36,023 bases of DNA from Chloroflexi bacterium UBA6622 (GTDB taxonomy: Bacteria; Chloroflexota; UBA11872): positions 1 to 36,023 of the forward strand of contig DJHK01000033.1 in assembly GCA_002433065.1 (NCBI GenBank). Reading direction: 5' to 3'. The notes under the pieces were generated by a model, which made no database searches, was not told where the DNA came from, and worked only from the letters and a program-made list of their open reading frames with translations. Below, one piece after another: positions 24,647 to 33,586 of the stretch (position 1 is its first letter; each line of letters starts with the position of its first letter). The translations under genes were made by a program, and so were the position numbers.

Positions 24647-25443
24647 ACCGATGCAGCTCGCTCAGCATGCAGCGCGGCCGTGAGCGCCCTATAGCCGGAC
24701 TCCGCATGACCAATCGTATCGACGTGTTGTTCTGAACGACCAAATGGCTCGGCCTGCCACAGATCCTTCACGAAGACAGCATACGGATCGCTCAATGTGG
24801 CGGGGATCGGTCTGATCCCATCGTCATCGATAACCCGATTAGTCGATCGGCGAGAATCGTATTCTCGAATTTGATCACGTCCCATGACTTCGTAGATTCG
24901 AACATCCGCACCTCGGAAACAACTCGTCACCGCCTCCATGTAGGCAATCGCGCCATCCTTGAACCGCCCAACCGCATATATCCCGTCAAAGCTCGCCTCA
25001 TCAGGCTGTCGTCGGGCCGACAAACGGTCAAGCGGACCCCCAAGCATCACCAGCGCAAGCACCGACCTAAACATCGTCACTGCAAAGCTTGGAGCCGAAT
25101 CAATCACTACGACCTTCGCCATCGTGCGCCGACCTATTTGCCCCACATCCTCAGCCATCAGAGCAACAGGCCCGGTCGTCAAGCTAGGACACGCTAAAAC
25201 AATTGAGGGATGTGTCCCTTCCGGGAAGGGGGCTCCGGAAACAATCGAGGCTCCAGAGGCAATCATTTGGTCACGAGCAGCAGCCGGAACCTCATGGGGA
25301 TCATAAAGATCCACAAGTACCCGAGCATCGAGAAAAACGTTGCCGTCCCACGTGTCCACAGCCCGGCGCCCCACCACATCCTCGTAGGCAGCCCGCCGGC
25401 GCTCGTATTGTCCACCCTCTGCGATGAGAACACGGTCGATCAC
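24643..25443 (-). CDS. Gfo/Idh/MocA-like protein with a reduced NAD-binding half
   Basis: This 266-residue protein is shorter than the 330-345 residues usual for the family. The second half fits the Gfo/Idh C-terminal domain (YAVGRFKDGAIAYMEAV, then EVMGRDQIREYDSRRS, and the closing HVDTIGHAESGYRALTAAL). The first half looks like a worn Rossmann domain: no GxGxxG, a stretch VLVDLYDPHEVPAAARDQM where the cofactor-side family pattern would be, and no EKP. It is probably a non-catalytic partner or an enzyme for a different substrate. It begins with GTG inside the end of the Nudix gene (TAGTG) and ends inside the start of the intact Gfo/Idh gene, which suggests a working three-gene unit rather than a pseudogene. 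Confidence 0.6.
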   Translation of the reverse strand: MIDRVLIAEGGQYERRRAAYEDVVGRRAVDTWDGNVFLDARVLVDLYDPHEVPAAARDQMIASGASIVSGAPFPEGTHPSIVLACPSLTTGPVALMAEDVGQIGRRTMAKVVVIDSAPSFAVTMFRSVLALVMLGGPLDRLSARRQPDEASFDGIYAVGRFKDGAIAYMEAVTSCFRGADVRIYEVMGRDQIREYDSRRSTNRVIDDDGIRPIPATLSDPYAVFVKDLWQAEPFGRSEQHVDTIGHAESGYRALTAALHAERAASV

Positions 25444-25985
25444 TACGGCAACAACCCACGTTGATCAGCCAGCAACACAGCCGACATTAGACCAACGTTT
25501 TCGTGCTGCCCTTCAATAACCTGTTTGCGTAATTCTTCAATTGGGACACGTACCACCTCAAGAATTTCCATATCGTCCAGCCCCATTGAACCGACCGAGA
25601 TCTCTGTCCCGAAAAACATGTGCATACGAAAACCGCTGAGCGACGGAACTGGAACGAACGAGCCAAGGGACAAAACATTTTGAACCTTAAGGCCGGTTTC
25701 CTCCTCAAACTCGCGCCTAGCACAGGCCTCGGGATTCTCATCCATTTCCAAATGCCCGGCTGGCAATTCCACCATGACATCGCCGACCGGATGTCGATAC
25801 TGCCGAACGCATATCGCCCGGTGCTCTTCGTCAAGCGCTAAGAGCAACACAGCGCCGCGACTCACATCCAGATACGTATAGTCAAACTCACGCCCATCGG
25901 CCCGAGCACGAAGTCGATCGACCACGACCGGGAACCGTCCTCTCCACACTACGCGCGACGCGACTGCATCCCAGATCAGATCCAT
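25443..25985 (-). CDS. Nudix hydrolase, ADP-ribose pyrophosphatase type
   Basis: This 180-residue protein has a complete Nudix box, G-x5-E-x7-R-E-x2-E-E-x-G: it begins GHLEMDEN and ends REFEEETGL, with all metal-binding Glu residues. The preceding VELPAGHLE and the following GSFVPVPSLSGFRMHMF fit the ADP-ribose/NDP-sugar pyrophosphatase group, which hydrolyses nucleoside diphosphate sugars. A strong Shine-Dalgarno (AAGGTGAG) precedes the ATG. It overlaps the degenerate Gfo/Idh gene by one base and sits 9 bases after the HAD gene, so all are likely in one transcript. Confidence 0.92.
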   Translation of the reverse strand: MDLIWDAVASRVVWRGRFPVVVDRLRARADGREFDYTYLDVSRGAVLLLALDEEHRAICVRQYRHPVGDVMVELPAGHLEMDENPEACARREFEEETGLKVQNVLSLGSFVPVPSLSGFRMHMFFGTEISVGSMGLDDMEILEVVRVPIEELRKQVIEGQHENVGLMSAVLLADQRGLLP

Positions 25986-25994
25986 CTCACCTTC

Positions 25995-26756
25995 CTAACA
26001 CGTAATCGACGGTAACGCCCACGACACAGGCGCAATATAGGGTTTGAGAATTCCGGGAAGTTCGGTGATCGATGAAATTACAGGGACCGGTACATCCTCG
26101 GACCTAGATGAAGCCAGCCAGACCGCATCAATGCCTGCACTCAAGGCACCCTGCACATCTGCCTCCAATGAGTCGCCAACATGGACCGTCCGACTTCGAT
26201 CAGCTCCAGATATTTCCACTGCAGCATCAAAAAACCGAACGTCTGGCTTTTCGAATCCAACATCTGCACTCACGGCTTGACCGGCGAAGAAACGGTCGAG
26301 AGCAAGTTCATCAAGAAGTCGTCCTAGCCAACCCTCCCAATTCGAAGCCGCAATCACTCGTAAACCCATTCGGTTCAGACATCGTAAGGCCTCAATAGCC
26401 CCGGGCATTGGCGCATACGCCGCATATGAAGTAAACCGCTCGTAAAGTGCGTGACTGAACCCTTCCACATCATCCACGCCCATGAATGTCCCCACTCGAA
26501 CATACGTCTGGTGCCAATACCGACTCGAGGCCTGGGTCGTCAAACTATGCCCCACAGATCTCGTCGTACGAACATGTGACGCCCAAATCGATCGCAGTCC
26601 ATTGTCAAAGTCGTTCGGCGCACGTTCCACACCAAATTCCAAACTGATTGCCCGCACAGTGGTGGCAAACGATGGCTCAAGATGCACCAATGTTTCTCCA
26701 ACATCGAGAAAGACGGTTTCGTACGGTCCCTGAAGAATTCCTTTGGACTCGATCAC
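25995..26756 (-). CDS. HAD superfamily phosphatase
   Basis: This 253-residue haloacid dehalogenase-like hydrolase has motif 1 VFLDVGETL (nucleophile Asp18; the second Asp of DxDxT is replaced by Gly, a known variant). Motif 2 is IAASNWEGW, with the Ser after the strand. Motif 3 is FEKPDVRFFDAAVE (Lys), and motif 4 is TVHVGDSLEADVQGA (the two Asp residues). The cap between motif 1 and 2 is helical, as in the subfamily I hydrolases that dephosphorylate small metabolites. It begins with GTG after AAGGA. It is the first gene in the minus-strand run (HAD, Nudix, two Gfo/Idh-type, TIM barrel, gltX, acetyltransferase). Confidence 0.9.
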   Translation of the reverse strand: MIESKGILQGPYETVFLDVGETLVHLEPSFATTVRAISLEFGVERAPNDFDNGLRSIWASHVRTTRSVGHSLTTQASSRYWHQTYVRVGTFMGVDDVEGFSHALYERFTSYAAYAPMPGAIEALRCLNRMGLRVIAASNWEGWLGRLLDELALDRFFAGQAVSADVGFEKPDVRFFDAAVEISGADRSRTVHVGDSLEADVQGALSAGIDAVWLASSRSEDVPVPVISSITELPGILKPYIAPVSWALPSITC

Positions 26757-26870
26757 TTCAAGTCCTTCTAGACACGTGTAATCCGTCCATACGACACAAT
26801 TTGATCACCGATTAACCGTAACCACTGGTGTCGAATGTTAGGGTACCCGCGTCCTCCAGCGACCAGACTC

Positions 26871-26941
26871 TGGGGTATCGTCTAGTGGTAGGACGCACGG
26901 CTCTGGACCGTGAAGCGGTGGTTCGAACCCATCTACCCCAG
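26871..26941 (+). tRNA. tRNA-Gln (anticodon CUG)
   Basis: All arms fold: acceptor TGGGGTA/TACCCCA (7 bp), D arm around TAGTGGTAGGAC, anticodon stem CACGG/CCGTG with loop CTCTGGA giving anticodon CTG, and T arm GGTGG/CCATC with loop TTCGAAC. Position 1 is U paired with A72 and the discriminator is G, as in tRNA-Gln. CCA is not encoded; the gene is followed by CCT. It stands alone, 114 bases from the divergent HAD gene. Confidence 0.95.
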
Positions 26942-26950
26942 CCTACAGAG

Positions 26951-26972
26951 GCATCTACGTTTTCGTAGAAGC
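26951..26972 (+). other. Hairpin 10 bases after tRNA-Gln
   Basis: TCTACG (26954-26959), a TTTT loop and CGTAGA (26964-26969) form a perfect 6-bp stem, extended by two more pairs beyond one A-A mismatch. It follows the tRNA closely and could help end its transcript or protect it, but no run of T follows, so it is not a classic intrinsic terminator. Confidence 0.35.
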
Positions 26973-27040
26973 GCCGGCTGAAGTCGTTGCTTAATGTCTT
27001 TAGCATTCAAGCAATCCCACAAGACTACTCATATCTTTCG

Positions 27041-28000
27041 CTAATTAGAGGTCGGCCAGTGGCCATTTTCAAGGAACGTGACTTCCTCCGGGGTTAGTTC
27101 GATATCTGAAGCCTGTAGGACAGATTCAACTTCATTCACGCTTGCACATCCGACAAGGGCTATTGACGCAAATGGCTGACAAATTGCATAGGCTCCTGCT
27201 ATCTGCACGGCCGTGAGCCACTTGGATTTTCCCAGTTCTAGAGCCCTGCAGCGTCGCTCATAGTTGGTGTCATTGACATATACACGCACCACATCCTCAT
27301 CTGCATCTTTCCCTTCACCTCTGCCCGCAAAATACCCTCTGCCGAGCGAAGACCAGGCAAAATTCACAGTCCCAGTTTCTTGATACCACTGTTTGTCCTT
27401 ATCGCTGATCAATTCAACCCCTGACCACATATGTTCGTTTGCCGTCGCTAACCCAAAATAATTACTGGTCGCGGCAAACCCGTCGATTCCCATGAGACGC
27501 GAGTATTCGTAGGCCTCCTGCACTCGACCTACGGACCAATTGGACCCGCCGAATGCGCCGATGCGACCAGCTTTCCTGTGTTCATCAAGCCATTCCACGA
27601 TGTCGCCTACCGGCACACTTGGATCGTCTCGATGCAACAAGTACAGCTCAATGTGATCGGTCTGCAACGCTTTGAGGCTTCCTTCCAAGTCCGTCCGAAG
27701 AGCCTCAGCCGTAACCCTGGAGCCAACAGCGTCATGATGACAGCCCTTGGTAAGGAGCATTGTTCGTTGGCGATTCCCATTTCTAGCCAACCATTCGCCC
27801 AGCATCTCTTCAGATCGACCACGACCGTAACCCCGTGCCGTATCAACCATCGTGCCTCCACCATCAACCCAACTATCCATAAGAGCATCAACAGCGGGTT
27901 GGGAGAGTGAGGGTAGAACCATCGATCCCAGAGTCAGCTTTGAGACAGGTCTAGGCACACCTGGGACCCGTTGGTATTTCATGGGATGACCCACATCCAT
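27041..28000 (-). CDS. Aldo/keto reductase
   Basis: This NAD(P)H-dependent TIM-barrel oxidoreductase has 319 residues. The catalytic tetrad is visible: Asp and Tyr in MVDTARGYGRGRSEEML, Lys in TMLLTKGCHH and His in LYLLHRDDPS. The C-terminal region ALVGCASVNEVESVL matches the cofactor-binding end of the family, where the usual pattern is V-x-x-G-x-x-x-x-x-Q-x-x-x-N. The LLHRDDPSVPV form of the His motif belongs to the YdhF/sugar-aldehyde group. It lies 26 bases downstream of the copper ATPase on the same strand. The substrate is unknown. Confidence 0.92.
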   Translation of the reverse strand: MDVGHPMKYQRVPGVPRPVSKLTLGSMVLPSLSQPAVDALMDSWVDGGGTMVDTARGYGRGRSEEMLGEWLARNGNRQRTMLLTKGCHHDAVGSRVTAEALRTDLEGSLKALQTDHIELYLLHRDDPSVPVGDIVEWLDEHRKAGRIGAFGGSNWSVGRVQEAYEYSRLMGIDGFAATSNYFGLATANEHMWSGVELISDKDKQWYQETGTVNFAWSSLGRGYFAGRGEGKDADEDVVRVYVNDTNYERRCRALELGKSKWLTAVQIAGAYAICQPFASIALVGCASVNEVESVLQASDIELTPEEVTFLENGHWPTSN

Positions 28001-28026
28001 GAGCTATACGAACAGTCAATCACGAA

Positions 28027-30468
28027 CTAAACCCTAAATCTACGAAGGCGTAACGAATTCGCGACCACCAAGAACGAACTTATTGCCATCGCGGCAGCCG
28101 CCATCATGGGATGAACACGTAAACCCCACACTGGAAAAAGCACTCCGGCCGCCACCGGGATTAACAATATGTTGTATACGATCGCCCAAAACAGGTTTTG
28201 CCGAATCGTACGCATAGTGGCCCGGCCTAGCTGGATCCCCGCAACGGCGCTACCGAGATCATTTCGAACAATCGTGATATCACCGGCCTCAATTGCAATA
28301 TCCGCACCTTCGCCCATGGCCAACCCAAGATCAGCCTGAGCGAGGGCCGGGGCATCATTAATACCATCACCAACCATTGCGACCCGATGGCCCCGCTCCT
28401 GCAAACGTTCAACAATTGCCGACTTATCCTCAGGCTGGCTCTCAAAATAGACCTCGCCGAGGCCAATCGCAGCTGCAACATTCTGCGCCGTCGCACGTCT
28501 ATCCCCGGTCAGCATTACAGAACGTATTCCAAGGTCATGGGCCCGGGCAATGGCGTCCGTCGCTTCGGGCCGGACAGTGTCCGCCAACAACAGGATGCCT
28601 GCCATGACCTTGTCTACGCTCAAATACACGACCACATGTCCTTCATCCGCCAGTTGCTCATCAAAGTGGCGAGCGGTTTCGAACCGAGCGCCCTCACGAA
28701 CCACGAAGGCTTTGGACCCCAAGACCGCCCGGCGACCACCCACTTCAGCGCGCACGCCAGCACCCGCGACCGTTTCAAACGAGGACGGATCGACCACATT
28801 AATCCCTCGTTTCCGAGCCCCTGCTGTAATGGCCCGACCCACCGGGTGTTCGGAATTTTTCTCCACCGAGGCTGCGATTCGCAATATTTCCTCGTTGGAA
28901 AATGAACCTGTTGGCACAATCTCAATCAAGTCCATCACGCCGTAAGTCAACGTACCTGTCTTATCAAACACAAGAGTGTCAATCGATCCAGCCGTCTCGA
29001 AAACATCCGATCCTCGAATTAGGACACCGAGTTCAGCGCCTCGACCGGTACCAACCGCAACCGCCGTAGGCGTTGCCAAGCCCAATGCACATGGACAGGC
29101 AATAACGAGGACGGATAGCGCGCTGAAAATGGCGTGAGTAGCCGAAGGTTCCGGCCCCACCATCCACCAGACGCCAAGCGTAATAAGCGCAATCGCTAGC
29201 ACCGCTGGGACAAACCACGATGCCATGCGATCCACCTGGCGTTGAATCGGCGCCTTTGAGCTCTGGACTCGCTCAACCGTTGCAATGATTTGAGCCAGCA
29301 CTGATGCAGCGCCAATACTCGTCACGCGAACCCGTAAACTTCCTATCATATTGATCGTCGCACCAATCACTGAGGCACCAATTGTTTTGCGCACTGGGAG
29401 GCTCTCCCCCGTCACCATCGACTCGTCAACCTCAGACACGCCGGCAACCACGTCACCATCAACCGGAACTTTATCTCCCGGGCCGATAACGACTATGTCA
29501 TCCTGTCGAACATCATCGATAGGTATCGCCAGAATCTCTCCGTCCCGTTCGATTCTGGCCACACTCGGTTGCAGTCCGATCAACTGTCGGAGCGCCATTG
29601 ATGTTTGAGTCTTGGCCCTAGTCTCGAGGTATCGGCCGACAAGGGTCAGGCCAATAATCATCGCTGCAGTATCGTAGTAATACGAAATCTCGCCAGTCGC
29701 GTTAACAAGTAGGCTTGGCCACACCGTAAGTAGCACGCTGTAACCAAACGCTGCGCTGGATCCAAGGGCGATTAGCGTGTTCATATCAGCCGTGAGCCGC
29801 CGACCTCTTTCCCACGCTCCACGATAGAAACGCCGACCAGGCCCAAATTGGATCGGACTGACCAAAACAACCAAAAACCACGGGTTCTTGACGACTTCAG
29901 ACACCATTGGTAGCCATCCCATCGATCCCAACATGACCGTGATGCCAACCGCGAGCGATACGCCCGCTTCCAGGCCCAGGCGATGCTGTTCACGCTGACG
30001 GGCACGTTCAAGGTTATCGGTGTCAACACGTGCATCGTGCGCCGAAGTTCGCTCCCGAACGTCATATCCGACTCCTCGAACCGCAGCCTGAAGCAAAGCC
30101 CAATCGGCGAGTGTCGCAATATGTCGAACGTGAGCTTGCTCTGTAACGAGGTTGGCGGAGACACCCAAGACACCAGGTACATGGCCAAGTGCTCGCTCAA
30201 TCTGATGAACACAACCAGCACAGTGCATGCCGACAACCTCGATAGTCGTCTCAGAGACGGGCACCTCATACCCAGCCTTCTCTATGCGCGTCACAATTGC
30301 CTCAGCCCCAACATGGCCTTCGGCCCTCAGCGTCACCTTTTCCTGGACTAGGTTCACCGATGACTCAACCACCCCGTCGACATCGGCCAGCAAGCGCTCA
30401 ACCGTAGAAACACAGGAGGCACAATGCATGCCATGCACCGGGATGCTCAGTTCGTGCACCACAAGCAT
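28027..30468 (-). CDS. copA: Copper-type P1B ATPase with two heavy-metal domains
   Basis: This inner-membrane pump of about 813 residues exports monovalent copper (or silver). Two N-terminal HMA domains carry GMHCASC and GMHCAGC. Eight transmembrane segments follow; the metal-site helix is VIACPCALGLATPTAVAVG with the diagnostic CPC. The P-domain has DKTGTLTYG, the N-domain SEHPVGRAI (HP motif), and the hinge GDGINDAPALAQADLG. In the last membrane pair YNILLIPVAAGV gives the Tyr-Asn and then MAISSFLVVANSLRLR the Met/Ser positions typical of the Cu+ (type 1B-1) branch. A TTG at 30483 is in frame, but I chose the ATG. No CopY/CueR-type repressor gene is next to it. The 30484-30626 gap to the divergent aldo/keto reductase holds a tandem CTGTCA repeat (30535-30547). 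Confidence 0.95.
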   Translation of the reverse strand: MLVVHELSIPVHGMHCASCVSTVERLLADVDGVVESSVNLVQEKVTLRAEGHVGAEAIVTRIEKAGYEVPVSETTIEVVGMHCAGCVHQIERALGHVPGVLGVSANLVTEQAHVRHIATLADWALLQAAVRGVGYDVRERTSAHDARVDTDNLERARQREQHRLGLEAGVSLAVGITVMLGSMGWLPMVSEVVKNPWFLVVLVSPIQFGPGRRFYRGAWERGRRLTADMNTLIALGSSAAFGYSVLLTVWPSLLVNATGEISYYYDTAAMIIGLTLVGRYLETRAKTQTSMALRQLIGLQPSVARIERDGEILAIPIDDVRQDDIVVIGPGDKVPVDGDVVAGVSEVDESMVTGESLPVRKTIGASVIGATINMIGSLRVRVTSIGAASVLAQIIATVERVQSSKAPIQRQVDRMASWFVPAVLAIALITLGVWWMVGPEPSATHAIFSALSVLVIACPCALGLATPTAVAVGTGRGAELGVLIRGSDVFETAGSIDTLVFDKTGTLTYGVMDLIEIVPTGSFSNEEILRIAASVEKNSEHPVGRAITAGARKRGINVVDPSSFETVAGAGVRAEVGGRRAVLGSKAFVVREGARFETARHFDEQLADEGHVVVYLSVDKVMAGILLLADTVRPEATDAIARAHDLGIRSVMLTGDRRATAQNVAAAIGLGEVYFESQPEDKSAIVERLQERGHRVAMVGDGINDAPALAQADLGLAMGEGADIAIEAGDITIVRNDLGSAVAGIQLGRATMRTIRQNLFWAIVYNILLIPVAAGVLFPVWGLRVHPMMAAAAMAISSFLVVANSLRLRRFRV

Positions 30469-30626
30469 TTCTGGTTTAGGCAAGGGGCTTAACTCCGCGC
30501 TGTCGGGGTTTATTCACCCTCATTTGACTGGACACCTGTCACTGTCACAAGTTACACCCATTATTAGTCTTTCTCGGCCACATAAAGCTATCCTGCCGCC
30601 ACCTCGGCCAACGCAGGATTTCGACC

Positions 30627-31571
30627 ATGGAATATCGGCAACTAGGCCGCACTGGGTTGCAGGTTTCACTTACCAGTCTTGGATCCGGTGGGCCCAGCTT
30701 ACTGGGCCAAACCCACGGCACCACACCAGCTGCCGCCCGCAACCTCATCACCCGTGCGTTTGATCACGGAATTAACTTCTTTGACACGGCCGCAGGCTAC
30801 GATGAAAGCGAGACATTGCTTGGACATGCGTTAGCCAACATCCCTCGCCACAACTTTATCCTCGCCACTAAGTATTCACCCGTTGATGAGTCTGGAGAGG
30901 TGGTCAAAGCAGAGGAAGTCCAACGATCGATCAACCGAAGTCTTGATCGCCTCGGCCTGGATCACGTGGACGTAATGCAAGTCCATGGCCTCGAGGCACA
31001 ACACTACCAGCAGGTCCTCGATATCCACCTGCCAGTGCTTCAGGACGCACAAGCGGCTGGGAAGATTCGCTATCTCGGCGTTACCGAACGGTTTGAGAAC
31101 GATCCACTTCACGAAATGTTCTCGTTGATGGTCGCTGACGGACATTTCGACACGTTCATGGTTGGATACAACTTTCTGCACCAAACCGCCGAACGCCTGC
31201 TGCTTCAGTCCGCCGCCTCGGCAAACATCGGAATAATAGTGATGGTGGCGGTTCGAAGAACCATGGCCAATCCGCGTCGGCTCAACGAGACCATCGCTGA
31301 CCTCAAAACAAAAGGATTGCTCGCGCACGACGCGGTGCCCTCAGAGAAACCACTGGATTGGCTGATCCATGAGGACGTGGATTCAATCCCAGAGGCTGCC
31401 TATCGATACGTACTAGAACCACCCGCGGTGTCAACTGTCCTGACCGGAACCTCGAATCCCGACCATCTGGACGCCAACGTTGCGGGGATGGCAAAAGGCC
31501 CTTTGCCCATATCCGACCGACAGCGCCTCCAAGCTTTGTTCGGCAACCTTGACCTAGGACTGGGGGACTAG
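30627..31571 (+). CDS. Aldo/keto reductase
   Basis: This second aldo/keto reductase has 314 residues and is only distantly similar to the one at 27041-28000. The start is MEYRQLGRTGLQVS. Asp and Tyr of the tetrad are in NFFDTAAGYDESETLL, Lys in ILATKYSPV and His in VMQVHGLEA. The C-terminus (STVLTGTSNPDHLDANV) fits the cofactor end. An AGGA stands 8 bases before the ATG. It is divergent from copA and its stop lies 4 bases from the convergent Gfo/Idh gene. The L-galactose-dehydrogenase-like or L-fuco-type group is possible, not certain. Confidence 0.92.
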   Translation: MEYRQLGRTGLQVSLTSLGSGGPSLLGQTHGTTPAAARNLITRAFDHGINFFDTAAGYDESETLLGHALANIPRHNFILATKYSPVDESGEVVKAEEVQRSINRSLDRLGLDHVDVMQVHGLEAQHYQQVLDIHLPVLQDAQAAGKIRYLGVTERFENDPLHEMFSLMVADGHFDTFMVGYNFLHQTAERLLLQSAASANIGIIVMVAVRRTMANPRRLNETIADLKTKGLLAHDAVPSEKPLDWLIHEDVDSIPEAAYRYVLEPPAVSTVLTGTSNPDHLDANVAGMAKGPLPISDRQRLQALFGNLDLGLGD

Positions 31572-31575
31572 CGAC

Positions 31576-32568
31576 CTACGCGATAGCCCCAGTTGCCCGC
31601 ATAATCGTTTCCTGCACAATCCGCTCATGCTCAAGCGAACGATCTGGTTCTTGTTCACCACGCAAGGTGCGAACGAACGCTTCTAAGCTCGCAACATATC
31701 TTGGCCGCGCCTCGATCGGGATTACTTGCTCTCCGGCGATAAAGCCGTCACGCTCTTCATCGAGACAAAGTCGCACCGTCTGAGCTGGTTCCATCGGCTC
31801 CATCACGGCCCATCCCCGAGTTCCATACACTTCATATCGTCTCGGACGTGGGGGAACCACAAGTCCAGAAATGGTCACGACCGCCATCGCCGATGGGTAG
31901 TCCAAAACTGCAACGCCACTGTCAACAAACCCACTGGCAGGAACAACCCGCTGCATAAATGGAGTGACATTAGACGGTCGACCTAGCACCCAAACAATCT
32001 GGTCAAGCACGTGACCACACAGGTCGTAAAACACGCCTCCCGTGAATTCCGCCATTTGCTTGTGCGATGCCGGATCAGCATATGTCGGCATGTGCGCGTG
32101 GATCGCAAAGATATCCCCAAGAATGCCATCGTGAGCCCAGCCAGCGATGCGCTCGTAACCATCATGATGGCGAAACATATACCCGAGTTGCACGTACCGT
32201 TGCTGCTGGGCCGCGGCTTCTATCACCTGTTCCCATCGGGGATAGTCGTGACCGGCAGGTTTATCCAGCAATAAGTGATGTCCAGCCGCGATAACGGCCT
32301 CGGCCTGGGCAAGGTTTTCGGTGTTGTCACCTTCAACCACCACCGCATCGATCTGGTCATCGCCAAGAACCGCGTCCGCAGATCCGAGCCAGCTGGCATT
32401 AGCCCAGGGCGAATCTCCTTGAGCCTCAAGTTCTTGACGACGCTCCGAGTCCTCTTCGACGATCCCCACAAGCTCAACGTCGGAATTGGCCAAGATAACC
32501 TCCAGCCAACCTCGAGCATGTGCATGCTTTGTTCCCCACTGCACAACACGAATCTTTCGAGAACTCAT
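31576..32568 (-). CDS. Gfo/Idh/MocA family oxidoreductase
   Basis: This 330-residue protein has an N-terminal Rossmann start RVVQWGTKHAHARGWL (again a relaxed glycine motif), followed by VELVGIVEED for the cofactor ribose. The signature AVIAAGHHLLLDKPAG has Lys in DKP. The C-terminal domain carries GGVFYDLCGHVLDQIVWVLGRP with Asp/His and Asp at the expected active-site spacing. The protein ends with a helical segment. The start is decided by a strong GGAGGGGGTG, about 6 bases before the ATG. It is separated from larE by 142 bases, in which I see nothing. Confidence 0.9.
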   Translation of the reverse strand: MSSRKIRVVQWGTKHAHARGWLEVILANSDVELVGIVEEDSERRQELEAQGDSPWANASWLGSADAVLGDDQIDAVVVEGDNTENLAQAEAVIAAGHHLLLDKPAGHDYPRWEQVIEAAAQQQRYVQLGYMFRHHDGYERIAGWAHDGILGDIFAIHAHMPTYADPASHKQMAEFTGGVFYDLCGHVLDQIVWVLGRPSNVTPFMQRVVPASGFVDSGVAVLDYPSAMAVVTISGLVVPPRPRRYEVYGTRGWAVMEPMEPAQTVRLCLDEERDGFIAGEQVIPIEARPRYVASLEAFVRTLRGEQEPDRSLEHERIVQETIMRATGAIA

Positions 32569-32710
32569 CTACACCCCCTCCCCTCAACAACTTTTTCAAC
32601 AGACGACAATCGTGCCTGTTTCATCCCTGCCAACATCAAGCATCGATAAGCCTCTAGCCCGATCACACCAGGCTGGAGTAGTTAAAACGTCATATTGCTT
32701 GCTAACCGCG

Positions 32711-33586
32711 TTAATCGTCAGACGGAAGAACTGGAAGCGCTTCGTTCATCGCACCCGAACGAAAACCCTGAAGATCCAGCGTGACGTAGGTGAACCCCAA
32801 AGATTTAATGCCGTCAATAATCCGCTGCCGACGATCATCATCTTCCGTAAATCGATTCAACTCATCACCAGGAACCTCAACCCGGGCAATTTGCTCGTGA
32901 TGCCGTACCCGAAAATCACGAAACCCTTCGGCACGCAGCAGAGATTCAGCAGCTTCGACTTGGCCAAGCTTTTCCACCGTTACCTCCGTGCCGTACGCAA
33001 TACGTGACGAGAGACAGGCAACAGCTGGCTTATCCCAACTCTTCAAGCCCAGTTTTCGTGACAATGCACGTACATCAGCCTTTCGTAGACCCGCCTCAAC
33101 AAGAGGTGCCCGGGCTCCCCGCTTCTGGCTCGCAGCCATCCCGGGTCGAAAATCCCCAAGATCGTCGACCACTGGACCGTAAAGCATGTGCCGAACGCCT
33201 CGATCGAATGCGAACTGACGTAATCGATCGAAGAGTTCCGCCTTACAGTGAAAGCATCTCGATTGATCGTTCGCCCGATATTCGGGATTATCGAGCTCGA
33301 AGGTCTCGATAAGTTCGTGCTGAATGCCAATTTGCTGCGCAAATCGGCTAGCGTCCTCTCGCTCTGACTTCGACAGACTGGCTGAAACAGCAGTTACAGC
33401 TGTCGCCTTCGGACCCAGCACATCAAATGCCATTTTTGCCAGAAACGTACTATCAACGCCTCCAGAAAACGCCACAACAGCATTACCGCACTCATGCAAC
33501 CGGCTGTGTAAGTGTTCAAGCTTGGCCTCGAGGGAAGCATCGAGATCAATTTCAGGCTTGTAGTCACCAGGGGCCACGTTACGCAC
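32711..33586 (-). CDS. larE: LarE-like PP-loop sulfur transferase
   Basis: This 291-residue protein belongs to the family of LarE, which sulfurates the nickel-pincer cofactor precursor of lactate racemase. The ATP pyrophosphatase loop SGGVDS is at residues 41-46. RCFHCKAEL (Cys111, Cys114) and DKPAVACLSSRIAYG (Cys191) supply three cysteines. In the sacrificial type only the last is needed; homologues with all three have been reported to carry a [4Fe-4S] cluster, so this looks like the cluster type. No larA, larB or larC is in the window, so the target may be something else. The GTG start lies 8 bases inside the end of the JAMM gene, which implies coupling. An Rrf2-type regulator is further upstream. 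Confidence 0.87.
   Translation of the reverse strand: MRNVAPGDYKPEIDLDASLEAKLEHLHSRLHECGNAVVAFSGGVDSTFLAKMAFDVLGPKATAVTAVSASLSKSEREDASRFAQQIGIQHELIETFELDNPEYRANDQSRCFHCKAELFDRLRQFAFDRGVRHMLYGPVVDDLGDFRPGMAASQKRGARAPLVEAGLRKADVRALSRKLGLKSWDKPAVACLSSRIAYGTEVTVEKLGQVEAAESLLRAEGFRDFRVRHHEQIARVEVPGDELNRFTEDDDRRQRIIDGIKSLGFTYVTLDLQGFRSGAMNEALPVLPSDD

Noticed and set aside
26871..27040. Integration site of a mobile element at the tRNA-Gln 3' end
   Set aside because: There is no integrase gene and no repeat of the tRNA 3' end is seen downstream in the window.
28387..28945. Overlapping plus-strand ORFs of 172 and 131 residues
   Set aside because: They are antisense to the P- and N-domains of the copper ATPase, whose motifs are continuous there.
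32486..33007. Plus-strand ORF of 173 residues
   Set aside because: It runs over the antisense of the Gfo/Idh start, the gap and the LarE end; it has no motif and no ribosome site.
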